A stretch of DNA of 64,000 nt from Sinorhizobium meliloti (GTDB lineage Bacteria > Pseudomonadota > Alphaproteobacteria > Rhizobiales > Rhizobiaceae): NCBI RefSeq assembly GCF_035610345.1, contig NZ_CP141213.1, forward strand, positions 992,001 to 1,056,000. Reading direction: 5' to 3'. The position numbers and the translations under genes are program-made. The notes under the pieces were generated by a model. That model did not search any database and had not been told where the DNA came from. It saw nothing but the letters and a program-made list of their open reading frames with translations. Below are positions 9,538 to 17,850 of this stretch, piece after piece. Numbering within the stretch: position 1 is the stretch's first letter; the number at the start of each line of letters is the position of its first letter.

Positions 9538-9601
9538 GGGGATGACGAGGCTCGACGAACGATCGGCTCACAAAGCGTCGTTCAAGATTCTCGTCATCCC
9601 C
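9538..9601. repeat. 12-bp inverted repeat upstream of ku
   Basis: GGGGATGACGAG at 9538-9549 and its exact complement at 9590-9601 enclose 40 bases. It sits between the ku promoter region and the 3' end of the hydrolase at 9609, so it can form a terminator-like hairpin for the latter, though no T-run follows. The GGGATGA core recalls the neighbouring CTAGAGCGGGATGA repeat. Confidence 0.5.
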
Positions 9602-9608
9602 GCTCGGA

Positions 9609-10262
9609 TCATCCCGCGTCCCGTGGTACCGGCGTGTTGAGCAGTTGCTGCTCCCACAGGAAGGCGATGCCGCTGCCGGCGGCATGCTGCACGAGCACCT
9701 CCGAAAGCTCGACGGCATGCTCCGTGCGGGCCCAGTCGCGCTGCCATTCCGAAGCCACCGACAGCCACGTCATCATGTTTGCGCCAGCCATGATCATGCG
9801 CTGGATCGCGACCTCATGGGCCTCGACCGAAGTGCCGCCGGATGCATCGGTGACAACCGTCACGTCCCAACCTTCGCCGAGCGCCTGGATCGTCGGCATC
9901 GCAACGCATATCTCGGTCCACAGGCCCGCGATGATGAGCTGCTTGCGTCCGGTGGCCTTGACCGCGTCCACGACCTTCTCATCCTCCCAGGTGTTGATGA
10001 ACGTCCGATCGATCACCTCTTGGCCGGGAAACACGTCAGTGATCTGGGGGAAGATACGGCCGCCCCGATCAGCGATCACGCTCGTCAGAATCGTGGGCAC
10101 GCCGAAGGCCTTGGCGGCCTTCGCCAGAGCCGCCGCATTGTTGACCACCATCTGCGGTTCGTGGCTGTTCACGTTTGTGAGCTGATAGGGCTGGTGGTCG
10201 ATCAGAACGAGGACCGAGTCTTCGGGACGAAGAAGCGAATCAAGGCCGTTACGAGGGGTCAT
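9609..10262 (-). CDS. YcaC-like isochorismatase-family hydrolase
   Basis: A 217-residue cysteine hydrolase of the same family as the gene at 1796. SVLVLIDHQPYQ holds the catalytic Asp and IAGLWTEICVAMPT the nucleophilic Cys; GGTSVEAHE and QRMIMAGA are typical YcaC strings. The ATG at 10262 is five bases after AGGAAG. It is divergent from the LysR gene at 10418 with a 155-bp shared promoter region, so that regulator is the best candidate for its control. Substrate unknown; YcaC-type proteins have been crystallised without a defined physiological substrate. Confidence 0.9.
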   Translation of the reverse strand: MTPRNGLDSLLRPEDSVLVLIDHQPYQLTNVNSHEPQMVVNNAAALAKAAKAFGVPTILTSVIADRGGRIFPQITDVFPGQEVIDRTFINTWEDEKVVDAVKATGRKQLIIAGLWTEICVAMPTIQALGEGWDVTVVTDASGGTSVEAHEVAIQRMIMAGANMMTWLSVASEWQRDWARTEHAVELSEVLVQHAAGSGIAFLWEQQLLNTPVPRDAG

Positions 10263-10417
10263 CAAGACTTCCTTTCTCTGCCGCTATGGACGGCAACGGG
10301 TTTCACGGGAGACATGCGCCAGCGGGCGACGTTGCCTGGACTCAATTTGCTGTTCCTTTTGGTGGTGCGATAGTGCCATAGTCAGACAAGCTGTGTCGCG
10401 AAACGAGGAACGCCGGA

Positions 10418-11311
10418 TTGGATATCGAGGATCTGCAGACATTCGTCGCAGTGGCCGATGCCGGGGGCGTATCGGCTGCCGCGCGCCGGCTCGGCGTCTC
10501 CAAATCGATCGTCAGTCGGCGGCTCATTCGGATTGAAGCGGAGCTTGGGGTCCAGCTTCTTGCACGAACGACCCGCGGCGCCGCGCTTACAGAAGCGGGA
10601 GTGACGTTCAGAGACCATGCGGCCCGAGCCAGCGCCGAGATCGATGCGGCCAGGGAAACGATCCTCCCTACCGGTGAGTTGCGTGGCCGCCTGAGGGTTG
10701 CCATGCCGCTTTCTTTCGGCCCGACCCACTTCGCCCCCGTGCTTGCGGAAATGGCGCAACAACACCCGCAGCTGCACATCCATACCTCCTACAGCGATCG
10801 CTTCGTCGATCTCATCTCCGAAGGTTTCGATTGCGCGATCCGGGTTGGTTACCTTCAGGACTCCAACCTCATCGCGAAGCGCGTCGGACCGATCTATGGA
10901 AAGCTTGTCGCAAGCCCGGCCTATATCGAAGCGCACGGTTCACCTGAGACGCCTGAGCAACTGGTCAACCATCAGGCCCTCATGCAGGGAACGGAAACCT
11001 GGCAGTTCATGGATGGCAGCAGGGTTGTCACGGTTCAGCCGCAGGGCAGGTTCAAGGCCGACAACGCTACGGCGCTTGCCGCTGCCGCGGCGGCAGGACT
11101 CGGCATCGCCTGGCTCCCCGATTGCATCACACACCAGTATGTGGCCTCCGGCGCGCTCGTCCCGGTCATGAGGCGCTACCCCCCACCTTCGGCAGGCGCG
11201 TATGTCGTCCGGCCCCCGGGTCAGCACCCCGCCCGGAAAGTCCGTGTCCTCGTAGAAATGCTGATCGAGTACTTCGCACGAAATCCGGACGTTTGGGGCC
11301 TCGACCGTTAG
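10418..11311 (+). CDS. LysR-family transcriptional regulator
   Basis: A 297-residue LysR protein of the CrgA/DsdC-like branch: DNA-binding N-terminus (DIEDLQTFVAVADAGGVSAA, SKSIVSRRLIRIEAELG) and a type-2 periplasmic-like effector domain from about 90 (RLRVAMPLSFGPTHFAPVL). Start is TTG 10418 with GAGGAA nine bases upstream; no ATG alternative precedes the helix-turn-helix. It is divergently transcribed from the YcaC-like hydrolase at 9609, the standard arrangement for LysR regulators and their targets (inference). Confidence 0.9.
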   Translation: MDIEDLQTFVAVADAGGVSAAARRLGVSKSIVSRRLIRIEAELGVQLLARTTRGAALTEAGVTFRDHAARASAEIDAARETILPTGELRGRLRVAMPLSFGPTHFAPVLAEMAQQHPQLHIHTSYSDRFVDLISEGFDCAIRVGYLQDSNLIAKRVGPIYGKLVASPAYIEAHGSPETPEQLVNHQALMQGTETWQFMDGSRVVTVQPQGRFKADNATALAAAAAAGLGIAWLPDCITHQYVASGALVPVMRRYPPPSAGAYVVRPPGQHPARKVRVLVEMLIEYFARNPDVWGLDR

Positions 11312-11561
11312 AACACGAACGGGGCGAGGCCCTCCGTGCATGGTTCCCAGTTATTTCTGGCGTCGATAGACCTCAGCTGACTGCCCTTAGTGGCGAGATC
11401 CACCGCGTTTCTTCCAAGTACAACCGCCCCCCATCGTGCCGCGATCACGGATGGTTCAAGGCTGAGTCGGCGGACGGTCTGCTTCGTCGATTTGTCGGAG
11501 CGGGTAGCGCGGAAGGCTGCCGCTCATTTTCGGGGCGTGCCCAGAGCAAGTTTAGAGGTCA
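11312..11561. other. Non-coding stretch, start of low-GC accessory strip
   Basis: I see no reading frame with protein-like composition, no tRNA and no clear hairpin. Base composition begins to fall here, and the region up to the tRNA-Arg at 13.9 kb reads as decayed accessory DNA. Confidence 0.5.
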
Positions 11562-11805
11562 CTATCCCAGTTCTCCAAACCGTCTGGAGCCAGTCCGTCG
11601 ATCGTCGACGAGACAAGAGATCACATAGGCATCATCCACAACGTTGGACGTCGTCGCTTGCCAAACGCCATCGTTGCCACGAACAAGGACCGCCGCTCGC
11701 TGTGGTCTTGCATAGGTAACTGCCGGAATAGTCCGCACCGACTTTTGCTTGTGCATTCGCCGCGGTAGCGAGCGCAATCCATAGCCAAACCACGAGACGG
11801 TTCAT
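11562..11805 (-). pseudogene. Small secreted protein, frameshifted
   Basis: From ATG 11805 (after GGGGAAAGA) the frame encodes a clear signal peptide, NRLVVWLWIALATAANAQA, then YSGSYLCKTTASGG. At that point protein-like sequence continues only in another frame (GNDGVWQATTSNVVDDAYV). Dropping one C near 11684 would join them into one protein of about 80 residues. Small rhizobial secreted proteins with a Y-x-G-x-Y-x-C start after the signal exist, but I cannot name a family. It is either a pseudogene or a sequencing error. Confidence 0.4.
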
Positions 11806-11901
11806 TCTTTCCCCAACCCGGTTTGTAGGATTCGACAATTTCAAACCTCGAGGATTGGACTATACCTGCGCGGGTGATTTTTGAAAGGGAGTATCCCAAA
11901 G

Positions 11902-12183
11902 ATGGAAACAGCCACTCTGTACGCGTACCAGATTTCTCCGGGCAATGACGATTTACTCTTTTTCACAGAGACGCTTGAACAATGCCAAGCTGCCGCTTTG
12001 GAGCAACGTCGCGACTTCATTGAGAATGATCCCGACGAAGGCGAACTTGCTGCGATGGCAGTATATCGGTGCGAGATGAAAATGCCCGATCAGCAAACGC
12101 TACTTCGTGTTCTTAATGACGAAACCACTCTCGTCGAAGCTTGCGTCGTGGAACGCAAGCTCGTCGCGCTAGTCACGGACTAG
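11902..12183 (+). CDS. Hypothetical protein, acidic, 93 residues
   Basis: An orphan 93-residue cytoplasmic protein that I do not recognise. It is acidic (IENDPDEGELAAM) with no signal peptide or membrane segment and one Cys near each of residues 31, 58 and 84. ATG 11902 is about eleven bases after AAGGGAG; an earlier in-frame TTG at 11881 is less likely. A strong terminator follows directly at 12188. Base composition is lower in GC than the flanking core genes, so it may be acquired or fast-evolving. Confidence 0.65.
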   Translation: METATLYAYQISPGNDDLLFFTETLEQCQAAALEQRRDFIENDPDEGELAAMAVYRCEMKMPDQQTLLRVLNDETTLVEACVVERKLVALVTD

Positions 12184-12187
12184 ACAA

Positions 12188-12215
12188 AAACCCCGGTCGT
12201 CGGGTGCCGGGGTTT
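12188..12215 (+). terminator. Rho-independent terminator
   Basis: AAACCCCGG (12188-12196) pairs perfectly with CCGGGGTTT (12207-12215), a 9-bp stem with a 10-base loop, directly after the stop of the 93-residue gene. Confidence 0.85.
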
Positions 12216-12273
12216 CGTCTTAAGCGGGTTCAAGCGCCTCATGGCTGCCCTTCAAGAGCTTCGCCAAGGGACT

Positions 12274-12501
12274 TCAATCAGCCAACAGTGCCAAATCATC
12301 GTTTAGCTGGTCATGCAGCTGCTTTCGCTTTCTCCCGTGGATCAACGCTGCTTCGACGAATCCCTTGCTTTTGAGCAGCTTAATAAGCCGCTCCTGCTGC
12401 GCCAGAAATTCGGTTCGCGCCTTCTTATTCGTGAGTAATGTTTTGTAGTTGTATCCTTGCAATTCTGCATATTCCTCAATGGGAATATGCCGTTCTTTCA
12501 T
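12274..12501 (-). CDS. Hypothetical basic protein next to integrase remnant
   Basis: A 75-residue, highly charged protein (LLTNKKARTEFLAQQERLIKLLKSKG) with predicted helices, no signal and no membrane segment. It is not a family I can name. It follows the broken recombinase on the same strand after about 30 bases, so it was probably part of the same small integrative element. The ribosome site before ATG 12501 is weak. It may be decayed. Confidence 0.45.
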   Translation of the reverse strand: MKERHIPIEEYAELQGYNYKTLLTNKKARTEFLAQQERLIKLLKSKGFVEAALIHGRKRKQLHDQLNDDLALLAD

Positions 12502-12530
12502 GATGTAGGGTAGGGCGACATTAAGCCGCT

Positions 12531-13579
12531 TTATTTCGCTTCGGGCATATTTGGTTGTCGGTTAGGGGTTTGATTCTTCACGTGCTTCTGTTTCTTCTCT
12601 GCAAGGGCAAGCGCCTTCTTCGATGCCTTGTGCTTGTTAGGCATGTCGAATCCGTCGCCGTATCGCATGCTCTTCCCGGTGAATGGTGCCCCAGCAGAGA
12701 ATTCTTCATCGTGTCCACGCATCCGGAGTTGCGCAGAAGGTCCGCCATGCGGTGGAGGAATGAGTAGGTGGTTGCCCCCGGTGCCACAGGCTTGATTAGC
12801 TTGTTTGCCGCCGCTGAAAGAGCTTCAGCACCACCGGGACGGGCATACCGGGGAAAGCCTTGGCGTATTTCTTGGCGGCTTCAAGCGCCTTTCCGAGCAA
12901 CGGCAAATCTCGGTGTCTGGATTTTCCGGTCTTCACAAATTTACGGTGTTTGTTCGGTCCGATAGTGATGAACGGATGGTCCACACCATCTATGTGGAAG
13001 TCGGATTCCGTGAGCAAGCAAATTTCTTCATGCTTGCCCCGGTGCATTCGGAAATCGCAAGGATCGCGACCAACTGGTCATTGGCGTCCGACTCTGCCAG
13101 CTTGTCATTGAACGCGAGGACTTCAGCTTCGGTGAACGAGCGGCGCTTACCGGTCTCGACAGCACCATTGCTTTCAATCTTCGCATCTTCGACTGATTGG
13201 TTTTGGTGGGGTAGTGCGAGCGAAAAACCTTGCGGACGAACATGTTGATGAACTGAAGCTTCTTCTGTGCCGTCTCAAGCTCGATTTCTTCGTTTGCAAC
13301 GCGGTTTGTGAGATTTGCGGCGAACTCGAATGCTTGCTTGGGAACCATCTGGACGACATCGATTTCACCCATGATGGCGACGAAATCGGTAGCCGCTGCC
13401 TTGTATCGGTTCACTTTCTTGTCGCGTGCCCGCTTGTCCAAGCCAAGGAACTTGTCCCCGGACAGATCAACGTAGATGTCAAACAGTTGGAGCATGTCGA
13501 GCGCGGGGCGGTTCGATGGCACCGCCGATAGCTGCAATTTCGGCAATGTCGGGTTTCTTGAACGTCTCCAAGATCTCAA
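12531..13579 (-). pseudogene. Tyrosine recombinase (phage-type integrase), multiply frameshifted
   Basis: Reading the minus strand from 13579, recombinase-like sequence runs through at least four frames. First LFDIYVDLSGDKFLG and the following core-binding-like helices; then RRSFTEAEVLAFNDKLAES to AISECTG; then EEICLLTESDFHIDGVDHP and KFVKTGKSRHRDLPLLGKAL (catalytic-domain strands); then TTYSFLHRMADLLRNSGC and KNSLLGHH (box II, H-x-x-R-like and GHH); last MRYGDGFDMPNKH with the active Tyr. The box I Arg falls at a junction and appears lost. It ends at 12531 and points away from the tRNA-Arg 3' end at 13893, the usual position of an integrase in a tRNA-targeting island. Dead enzyme; the element is a remnant. 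Confidence 0.75.
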
Positions 13580-13892
13580 TGCCCCGGCTCATCATTGCAG
13601 GGTAATCCCGCACCGATGCCGCTTCGATAGTGATGCTGATGAAATGAGATGCGTATGCCGACTACGCACCCGCGGAGTGAGGTATTTTGAAAAGCGGAGA
13701 TATACTTGGAATTTGAAACTAAAATCAAATTCTCTATTCTTGCAGAAACGCAATGGTGGAATGTTTTTCCAAGGCGCTGCGTTTCGCCGCTTTTGAAGGG
13801 GCAAAAACGTAGCAAACGACAGGCGGAAAAGGTAGCAAAATGCCAGTTAAAGGGCGAAACGCGTTGATTTTATTGGATTTTTCCTATGGAAA
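13580..13892. other. AT-rich strip between integrase remnant and tRNA-Arg
   Basis: AT-rich relative to the window, with short repeated GTAGCAAA strings near 13808 and 13831. Two overlapping minus-strand frames of 70-80 codons lack protein-like composition. It probably held the integrase 5' end, its promoter and an attachment site next to the tRNA 3' end; no duplicate of the tRNA 3' end was found within the window. Confidence 0.4.
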
Positions 13893-13969
13893 TGGCGCAC
13901 CCGACAGGATTCGAACCTGTGACCTTTGGAATCGGAATCCAACACTCTATCCAGCTGAGCTACGGGTGC
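13893..13969 (-). tRNA. tRNA-Arg (anticodon CCG)
   Basis: A 77-base tRNA on the minus strand. Acceptor GCACCCG (13969-13963) pairs with CGGGTGC before a G discriminator and an encoded CCA (13895-13893). The D arm is AGCTCAGCTGGATAGAGT, the anticodon stem TTGGA/TCCAA holds loop TTCCGAT (anticodon CCG), and the T arm is CACAGGTTCGAATCCTGT. CCG reads the CGG codon. The 3' end abuts the decayed integrase region, so the tRNA served as an integration target and was restored. In S. meliloti an essential tRNA-Arg is known on pSymB; equating it with this one is inference. Confidence 0.97.
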
Positions 13970-14107
13970 ATCCGTTTGGCGGCAGGGCCGCCGAAGCAGG
14001 CTGTGAGCGGTTCTTAGCCTAGCTTGCGCGCCGCTTCAATGGTGATTGACGGGGTTTGCAGCGGAAATTTGCGTTCCGTGCCTGGGGGAGGCGGCTTTTG
14101 CGAAGAA

Positions 14108-14133
14108 AATGCCGCTCCCGTCGACGCGGCATT
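14108..14133 (-). terminator. Terminator after the xyl transporter operon
   Basis: On the minus strand AATGCCGC pairs with GCGGCATT (8 bp, 10-base loop), followed by TTTCTTC. It lies just after the xylG stop at 14151. Confidence 0.75.
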
Positions 14134-14150
14134 GGCGGGTTTGTACCGCC

Positions 14151-14936
14151 TCACGCCATCTGCATGGCGCCGGGGCCGGGGATGGCCTTGGGGGGTACCT
14201 TGCCCATGATGATCATGCCGAGCACCTCGTCCTTGGTCACGTCCTCGGTGCGGGCGTGGCCGACGACCTGGCCGTTCTTCATGACGGAGACGCGATCGGC
14301 GAGGTCGAAGACGTCGTGGATGTCGTGGCTGATCAGGAAGATGCCGATGCCCTCGCGCTTCAATTGCTTGATGAGCTCGCCGACCTGCGCGGTTTCCTGC
14401 GGCCCGAGTGCCGCGGTCGGCTCGTCCATGATCAGGATGCGGGCGTCGAAGAGGATGGCGCGGGCGATCGCCACCGATTGCCGCTGGCCGCCGGAGAGCG
14501 CCTTCACCGGTTCCTTGAAGCGCTGGAAGTTGGGGTTGAGCCGGCCCATCACTTCGCGGGCCTTGGCTTCCATCGCCACGTCGTCGAGCGTGCCCCAGGG
14601 GGTGCGCAGTTCGCGGCCGAGATAGAGATTGGCGGCAGCGTCGACGTTGTCGGCGACGGCGAGCGTCTGGTAGATCGTCTCGATGCCGTATTTCTTGGCG
14701 TCGCGCGGATTGTTGATCTCGGCCGGTTCGCCGTTGATCAGGATCTCGCCGGCATCGCGCTTGTAGGCGCCGGAGAGAATCTTGATGAGCGTCGACTTGC
14801 CGGCGCCGTTATGGCCGAGGAGGGCGACCACCTCGCCCGGATAGAGGTCGACGGAGGCATCGTCCACCGCATGGATGCCGCCGAAGGAGATGGAAATGTT
14901 CTTCATTTCCACGAGCGGAGTGCGTTGTTCAGTCAT
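14151..14936 (-). CDS. xylG: Sugar ABC transporter ATP-binding protein (XylG-like, single NBD)
   Basis: ATPase of a pentose-type importer, 261 residues with a single nucleotide-binding domain: Walker [10 protein letters not shown], signature LSGGQRQ, Walker [15 protein letters not shown], switch His in LISHDIH. Most sugar ATPases of this CUT2 class have two fused domains (about 500 residues); this half-size form is the type seen in rhizobial xylose- and fructose-type systems, so it likely homodimerises. ATG 14936 follows AGGAG. It is the last gene of xylF-xylH-xylG, 14 bases after xylH. An overlapping longer frame running into xylH is a shadow and not its start. Confidence 0.92.
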   Translation of the reverse strand: MTEQRTPLVEMKNISISFGGIHAVDDASVDLYPGEVVALLGHNGAGKSTLIKILSGAYKRDAGEILINGEPAEINNPRDAKKYGIETIYQTLAVADNVDAAANLYLGRELRTPWGTLDDVAMEAKAREVMGRLNPNFQRFKEPVKALSGGQRQSVAIARAILFDARILIMDEPTAALGPQETAQVGELIKQLKREGIGIFLISHDIHDVFDLADRVSVMKNGQVVGHARTEDVTKDEVLGMIIMGKVPPKAIPGPGAMQMA

Positions 14937-14950
14937 GTTCGAACTCCTGA

Positions 14951-16312
14951 TTATTTTGCGCGGGCGCGGTAGACGGTGTCGAGCCAGACGGCGGTGACGA
15001 GCACGACGCCGACGACGATCCGCTGGAAGGGTGTATCGATTCCCAGAAGGACCATGCCCGACTGCAGGGATTGCATGACGAGCGCGCCGATCATCGCGCC
15101 GGCGATGGTGCCGACGCCGCCGGCGAGCGAGGTCCCGCCGATGACGGCGGCAGCGATCGTATAGAGCTCGTCGAGTTCGCCCTGGGCATTGGTCGCCGCG
15201 TTGAGGCGCGCCGTCGAGATGGCCGCCGCAATGGCGCAGAGCACGCCCATCAGCGTGAAGATCTTGACGGTGACCCAGCGCGTCTTGATGCCGGCGAGCT
15301 CGGCCGCTTCGGGGTTGCCGCCGAGCGCGAAGACGTAGCGGCCGAAGCGAAGGCGGGTGGCGATGAAGGTCATGACGATACCGACGACGATCGCGACCAG
15401 AACGGGAATGGCGATGCCGTGCGAGATCTGCAGGCCGCCGTCCGGCCAGGCGATGCCGTTCGCATCGGCATATCTGCGGGCGATATTCACCGGCCAGTAA
15501 TAATGGTTGGCCACGGCCACGGCGCCAAGCACCAGAGCGCAGCCGAGGATTGCCAGGAAATACTCGGCCCAGACGGGGCGCAGCGGGAAGCCGAAGCGCT
15601 TGCGCTGCTTGCGCGAATTCAAAATGGCGCCGACGATGGCGATACAGGCGAGAAAGCCGACGATCCAGCTGGCCGTCGCGCCAATGGAGCCCTCGGTGCC
15701 GCCGCCCATGAGACGGAAGGTGGCGTCCATCGGGGCAACCGTCTGGCCGCTCGTCACGAACCAGGTGGCGCCGCGCCAGACCAGCAGGCCGCCGAGCGTC
15801 ACGATGAATGCGGGAACGTTGAGGAAGGCGACGATCGATCCGTGGAGCGCGCCGATGGCGCCGCCGACCGCGATGCCGCAGGCAAGGGTGATCGCCCAGA
15901 TGGCGGGATGGCCGAGCCCGAGATATTGCGGCAGGACCTGCGCCTGCAGGACGCCCATGATCATGCCGCAGAAGCCGAGCACCGAGCCGACCGAGAGGTC
16001 GATGTTGCGGGTGACGATGACCAGCACCATGCCGGTCGCCATGACGGCGACGGACGAGGTCTGGACGGTCAGGTTCCACAGGTTGCGCGGTTTCAGGAAC
16101 AGGCCGTCGAACAGTCCGCCGGTCATCACCTGGAAACCGAGCCATATGATGACCAACGCGCCGACCATGCCGAGCAGGCGGGTATCGATTTCGGTGGCAC
16201 GGAAGAAGCGTTTCACCGGGTTTTCGTCCGTCGTGCGGGCGCGGCCGGCTTGCGTGCCCGGTATCTGATCGGCCCCTGTCTGGTTGGCTTTTGTGATGTC
16301 GGCCATGGCCAT
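14951..16312 (-). CDS. xylH: Sugar ABC transporter permease (XylH-like)
   Basis: Inner-membrane permease of a CUT2 importer, about 453 residues with ten or more hydrophobic segments. The conserved [14 protein letters not shown] and [17 protein letters not shown] strings, and [14 protein letters not shown] near residue 325, define the family (compare AGHIDLSVGS in gguB). It is longer than GguB (404) because of an extra loop around 215-300. Start is uncertain between ATG 16312, ATG 16306 and GTG 16324; 16312 has GGGGGA four bases upstream. It lies between xylF and xylG and is separated from xylF by a strong stem-loop. Confidence 0.92.
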   Translation of the reverse strand: MAMADITKANQTGADQIPGTQAGRARTTDENPVKRFFRATEIDTRLLGMVGALVIIWLGFQVMTGGLFDGLFLKPRNLWNLTVQTSSVAVMATGMVLVIVTRNIDLSVGSVLGFCGMIMGVLQAQVLPQYLGLGHPAIWAITLACGIAVGGAIGALHGSIVAFLNVPAFIVTLGGLLVWRGATWFVTSGQTVAPMDATFRLMGGGTEGSIGATASWIVGFLACIAIVGAILNSRKQRKRFGFPLRPVWAEYFLAILGCALVLGAVAVANHYYWPVNIARRYADANGIAWPDGGLQISHGIAIPVLVAIVVGIVMTFIATRLRFGRYVFALGGNPEAAELAGIKTRWVTVKIFTLMGVLCAIAAAISTARLNAATNAQGELDELYTIAAAVIGGTSLAGGVGTIAGAMIGALVMQSLQSGMVLLGIDTPFQRIVVGVVLVTAVWLDTVYRARAK

Positions 16313-16362
16313 GCCATCCCCCACTTATCTGTCGATGTCGTTCGGTCCGCTTCGCACCTTGC

Positions 16363-16397
16363 AAGAGCGCCGCAACGGTGTGCGTTGCGGCGCTCTT
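16363..16397 (-). terminator. xylF-xylH intercistronic stem-loop
   Basis: A perfect 14-bp inverted repeat: 16363-16376 (AAGAGCGCCGCAAC) against 16384-16397, loop of seven. It sits between the binding-protein stop (16428) and permease start (16312). Such hairpins usually protect the 3' end of the binding-protein message or attenuate read-through, giving more binding protein than permease (established for many ABC operons; inferred here). Confidence 0.8.
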
Positions 16398-16427
16398 GAA
16401 GACCAGAGATCGGCCATGTCGTTGCGG

Positions 16428-17465
16428 TTATTTGCAGGCAGCAACGTCGCTCTTGGCGCCCTGGCAGGCTTCTTCCTTGGAAATCCAGCCGGCGTCGATG
16501 ACGACGTTCAGATTGTCCTTGGTGATCGCCAGCGGCGCGAGAAAGACGGACTTCATGGCGACGCCCTTCGGCCCGCCGTTGAAGGTCTGTACGCCTTCGA
16601 CTTCGTCCATGGTTTTGCCGCCGGCAAGCGCCACGGCGATTTCGGCTGCCTTCTTGCCGAGCTCACGGGAGTCCTTCCAGACCGAAACCGTCTGCGTGCC
16701 GAGCGCCACGCGGTTCAGCGCGGCCTTGTCGGCATCCTGGCCGGAAACCGGGACCGAGCCGGCAAGGCCCTGGGCGTCGAGTGCCGCGATCGCGCCGCCG
16801 GCAGTGCCGTCGTTGGAGGCCACGACCGCGTCGACCTTGTTGTCGTTGGCGGTCAGGAACTGCTCCATGTTCTTCTGGGCGTTCTCCGGCTTCCAGCCGT
16901 CGGTATAGGCTTCGCCGACATTTTTGATCTTGCCCGCGTCGATCGCCTCCTTCAGGACTTCCAGCTGCCCGGAGAAGAGGAAATCGGCATTCGGATCGGC
17001 GGAGGAGCCTTTGATGAAGACGAAGTTGCCTTCCGGCTTCTGCTTGAATACCTCGCGCGCCTGAAGGCGGCCGACTTCCTTGTTGTCGAAGGTGATGTAG
17101 AAGGCGTCGGGATTTTCGATCAGGCGATCATAGCCGACGACCGGAATTCCCTCGGCGGCTGCCTTCTCGATGGCCGGGCCGATTGCGTCGGAGTCCTGCG
17201 CAAGCACGATGAGCGCGTTGGCGCCCTGGGCGATCAGCGACTCGATGTCGGTGAGCTGCTTGGCGGCGGAAGACTGCGCGTCGGCCGAGATATATTTGTC
17301 GCCGGAAGCTTCGAGCGCGGCCTTGATGGCTGCCTCGTCGGTCTTCCAGCGCTCTTCCTGGAAATTGGACCAGGAAACGCCGATGACCAGATCCTTGGCG
17401 ATCGCCGCGGAATGCATGGACGTTATGATGGCAGCCCCCGCCAACAGCTTCAAAATGGATTTCAT
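16428..17465 (-). CDS. xylF: Periplasmic sugar-binding protein (XylF-like)
   Basis: A 345-residue periplasmic binding protein of the pentose/hexose class. The signal peptide is [24 protein letters not shown] with cleavage after AIA. The mature part begins [20 protein letters not shown] and has [22 protein letters not shown] and [14 protein letters not shown], all typical of D-xylose binding proteins. ATG 17465 follows GGGAGGAT. First gene of the transporter operon; the divergent ROK regulator starts at 17851. Ligand is probably D-xylose or a related sugar; ligand specificity is inferred from family resemblance, not shown. Confidence 0.92.
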   Translation of the reverse strand: MKSILKLLAGAAIITSMHSAAIAKDLVIGVSWSNFQEERWKTDEAAIKAALEASGDKYISADAQSSAAKQLTDIESLIAQGANALIVLAQDSDAIGPAIEKAAAEGIPVVGYDRLIENPDAFYITFDNKEVGRLQAREVFKQKPEGNFVFIKGSSADPNADFLFSGQLEVLKEAIDAGKIKNVGEAYTDGWKPENAQKNMEQFLTANDNKVDAVVASNDGTAGGAIAALDAQGLAGSVPVSGQDADKAALNRVALGTQTVSVWKDSRELGKKAAEIAVALAGGKTMDEVEGVQTFNGGPKGVAMKSVFLAPLAITKDNLNVVIDAGWISKEEACQGAKSDVAACK

Positions 17466-17558
17466 CCTATCCTCCCAAATGGCCCGGCCGCGCGCACGAA
17501 CCTCCCGCACGCATCCCCGACGAGCCTCCAGATGCTGTCGCTATCGCGTCGCCGCGTT

Positions 17559-17579
17559 TTTTCTCGACAGTCGAGAAAA
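17559..17579. promoter_or_regulatory. Perfect 21-bp palindrome, probable operator of the ROK regulator
   Basis: TTTTCTCGAC, a central A, then GTCGAGAAAA: a perfect dyad about 95 bp upstream of xylF and 270 bp before the divergent ROK gene. NagC/XylR-type ROK repressors bind dyads of this sort with A/T-rich ends. It is the only obvious palindrome in the 385-bp intergenic region, so I take it as the operator (inference). Confidence 0.7.
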
Positions 17580-17850
17580 TAAATGTCAGAGTTTCCGCAA
17601 GCTGTCAACAAGGCCGCCGCAGCGTGTGAATCATTGCCACAGCACGTTGAAATCGCTGCGTAAATCATGAATGCGCCTTGTCTTGTAGGCCGCCAAATGC
17701 TTTGGGAAGGGCATGTCTTCGAGGGACCCGCTACCGCTGATGCATGTTTCGATTGATCGCGCAGGTTCAGGGATTGAACATGCGGCACCCTGAAGAGCGA
17801 CAGCGCCCTTCGAGGGCCTCGTCGGGCGCGCGGCGCTGTAAGGGTAAACG

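Noticed and set aside
14151..16364. A 737-codon minus-strand frame joining xylH shadow and xylG
   Set aside because: Only the last 261 codons are XylG; the first part is an out-of-frame reading of the permease, and xylG has its own start and ribosome site at 14936.
15071..16399. A 442-codon plus-strand frame over xylH
   Set aside because: Antisense shadow with polar, repetitive composition.
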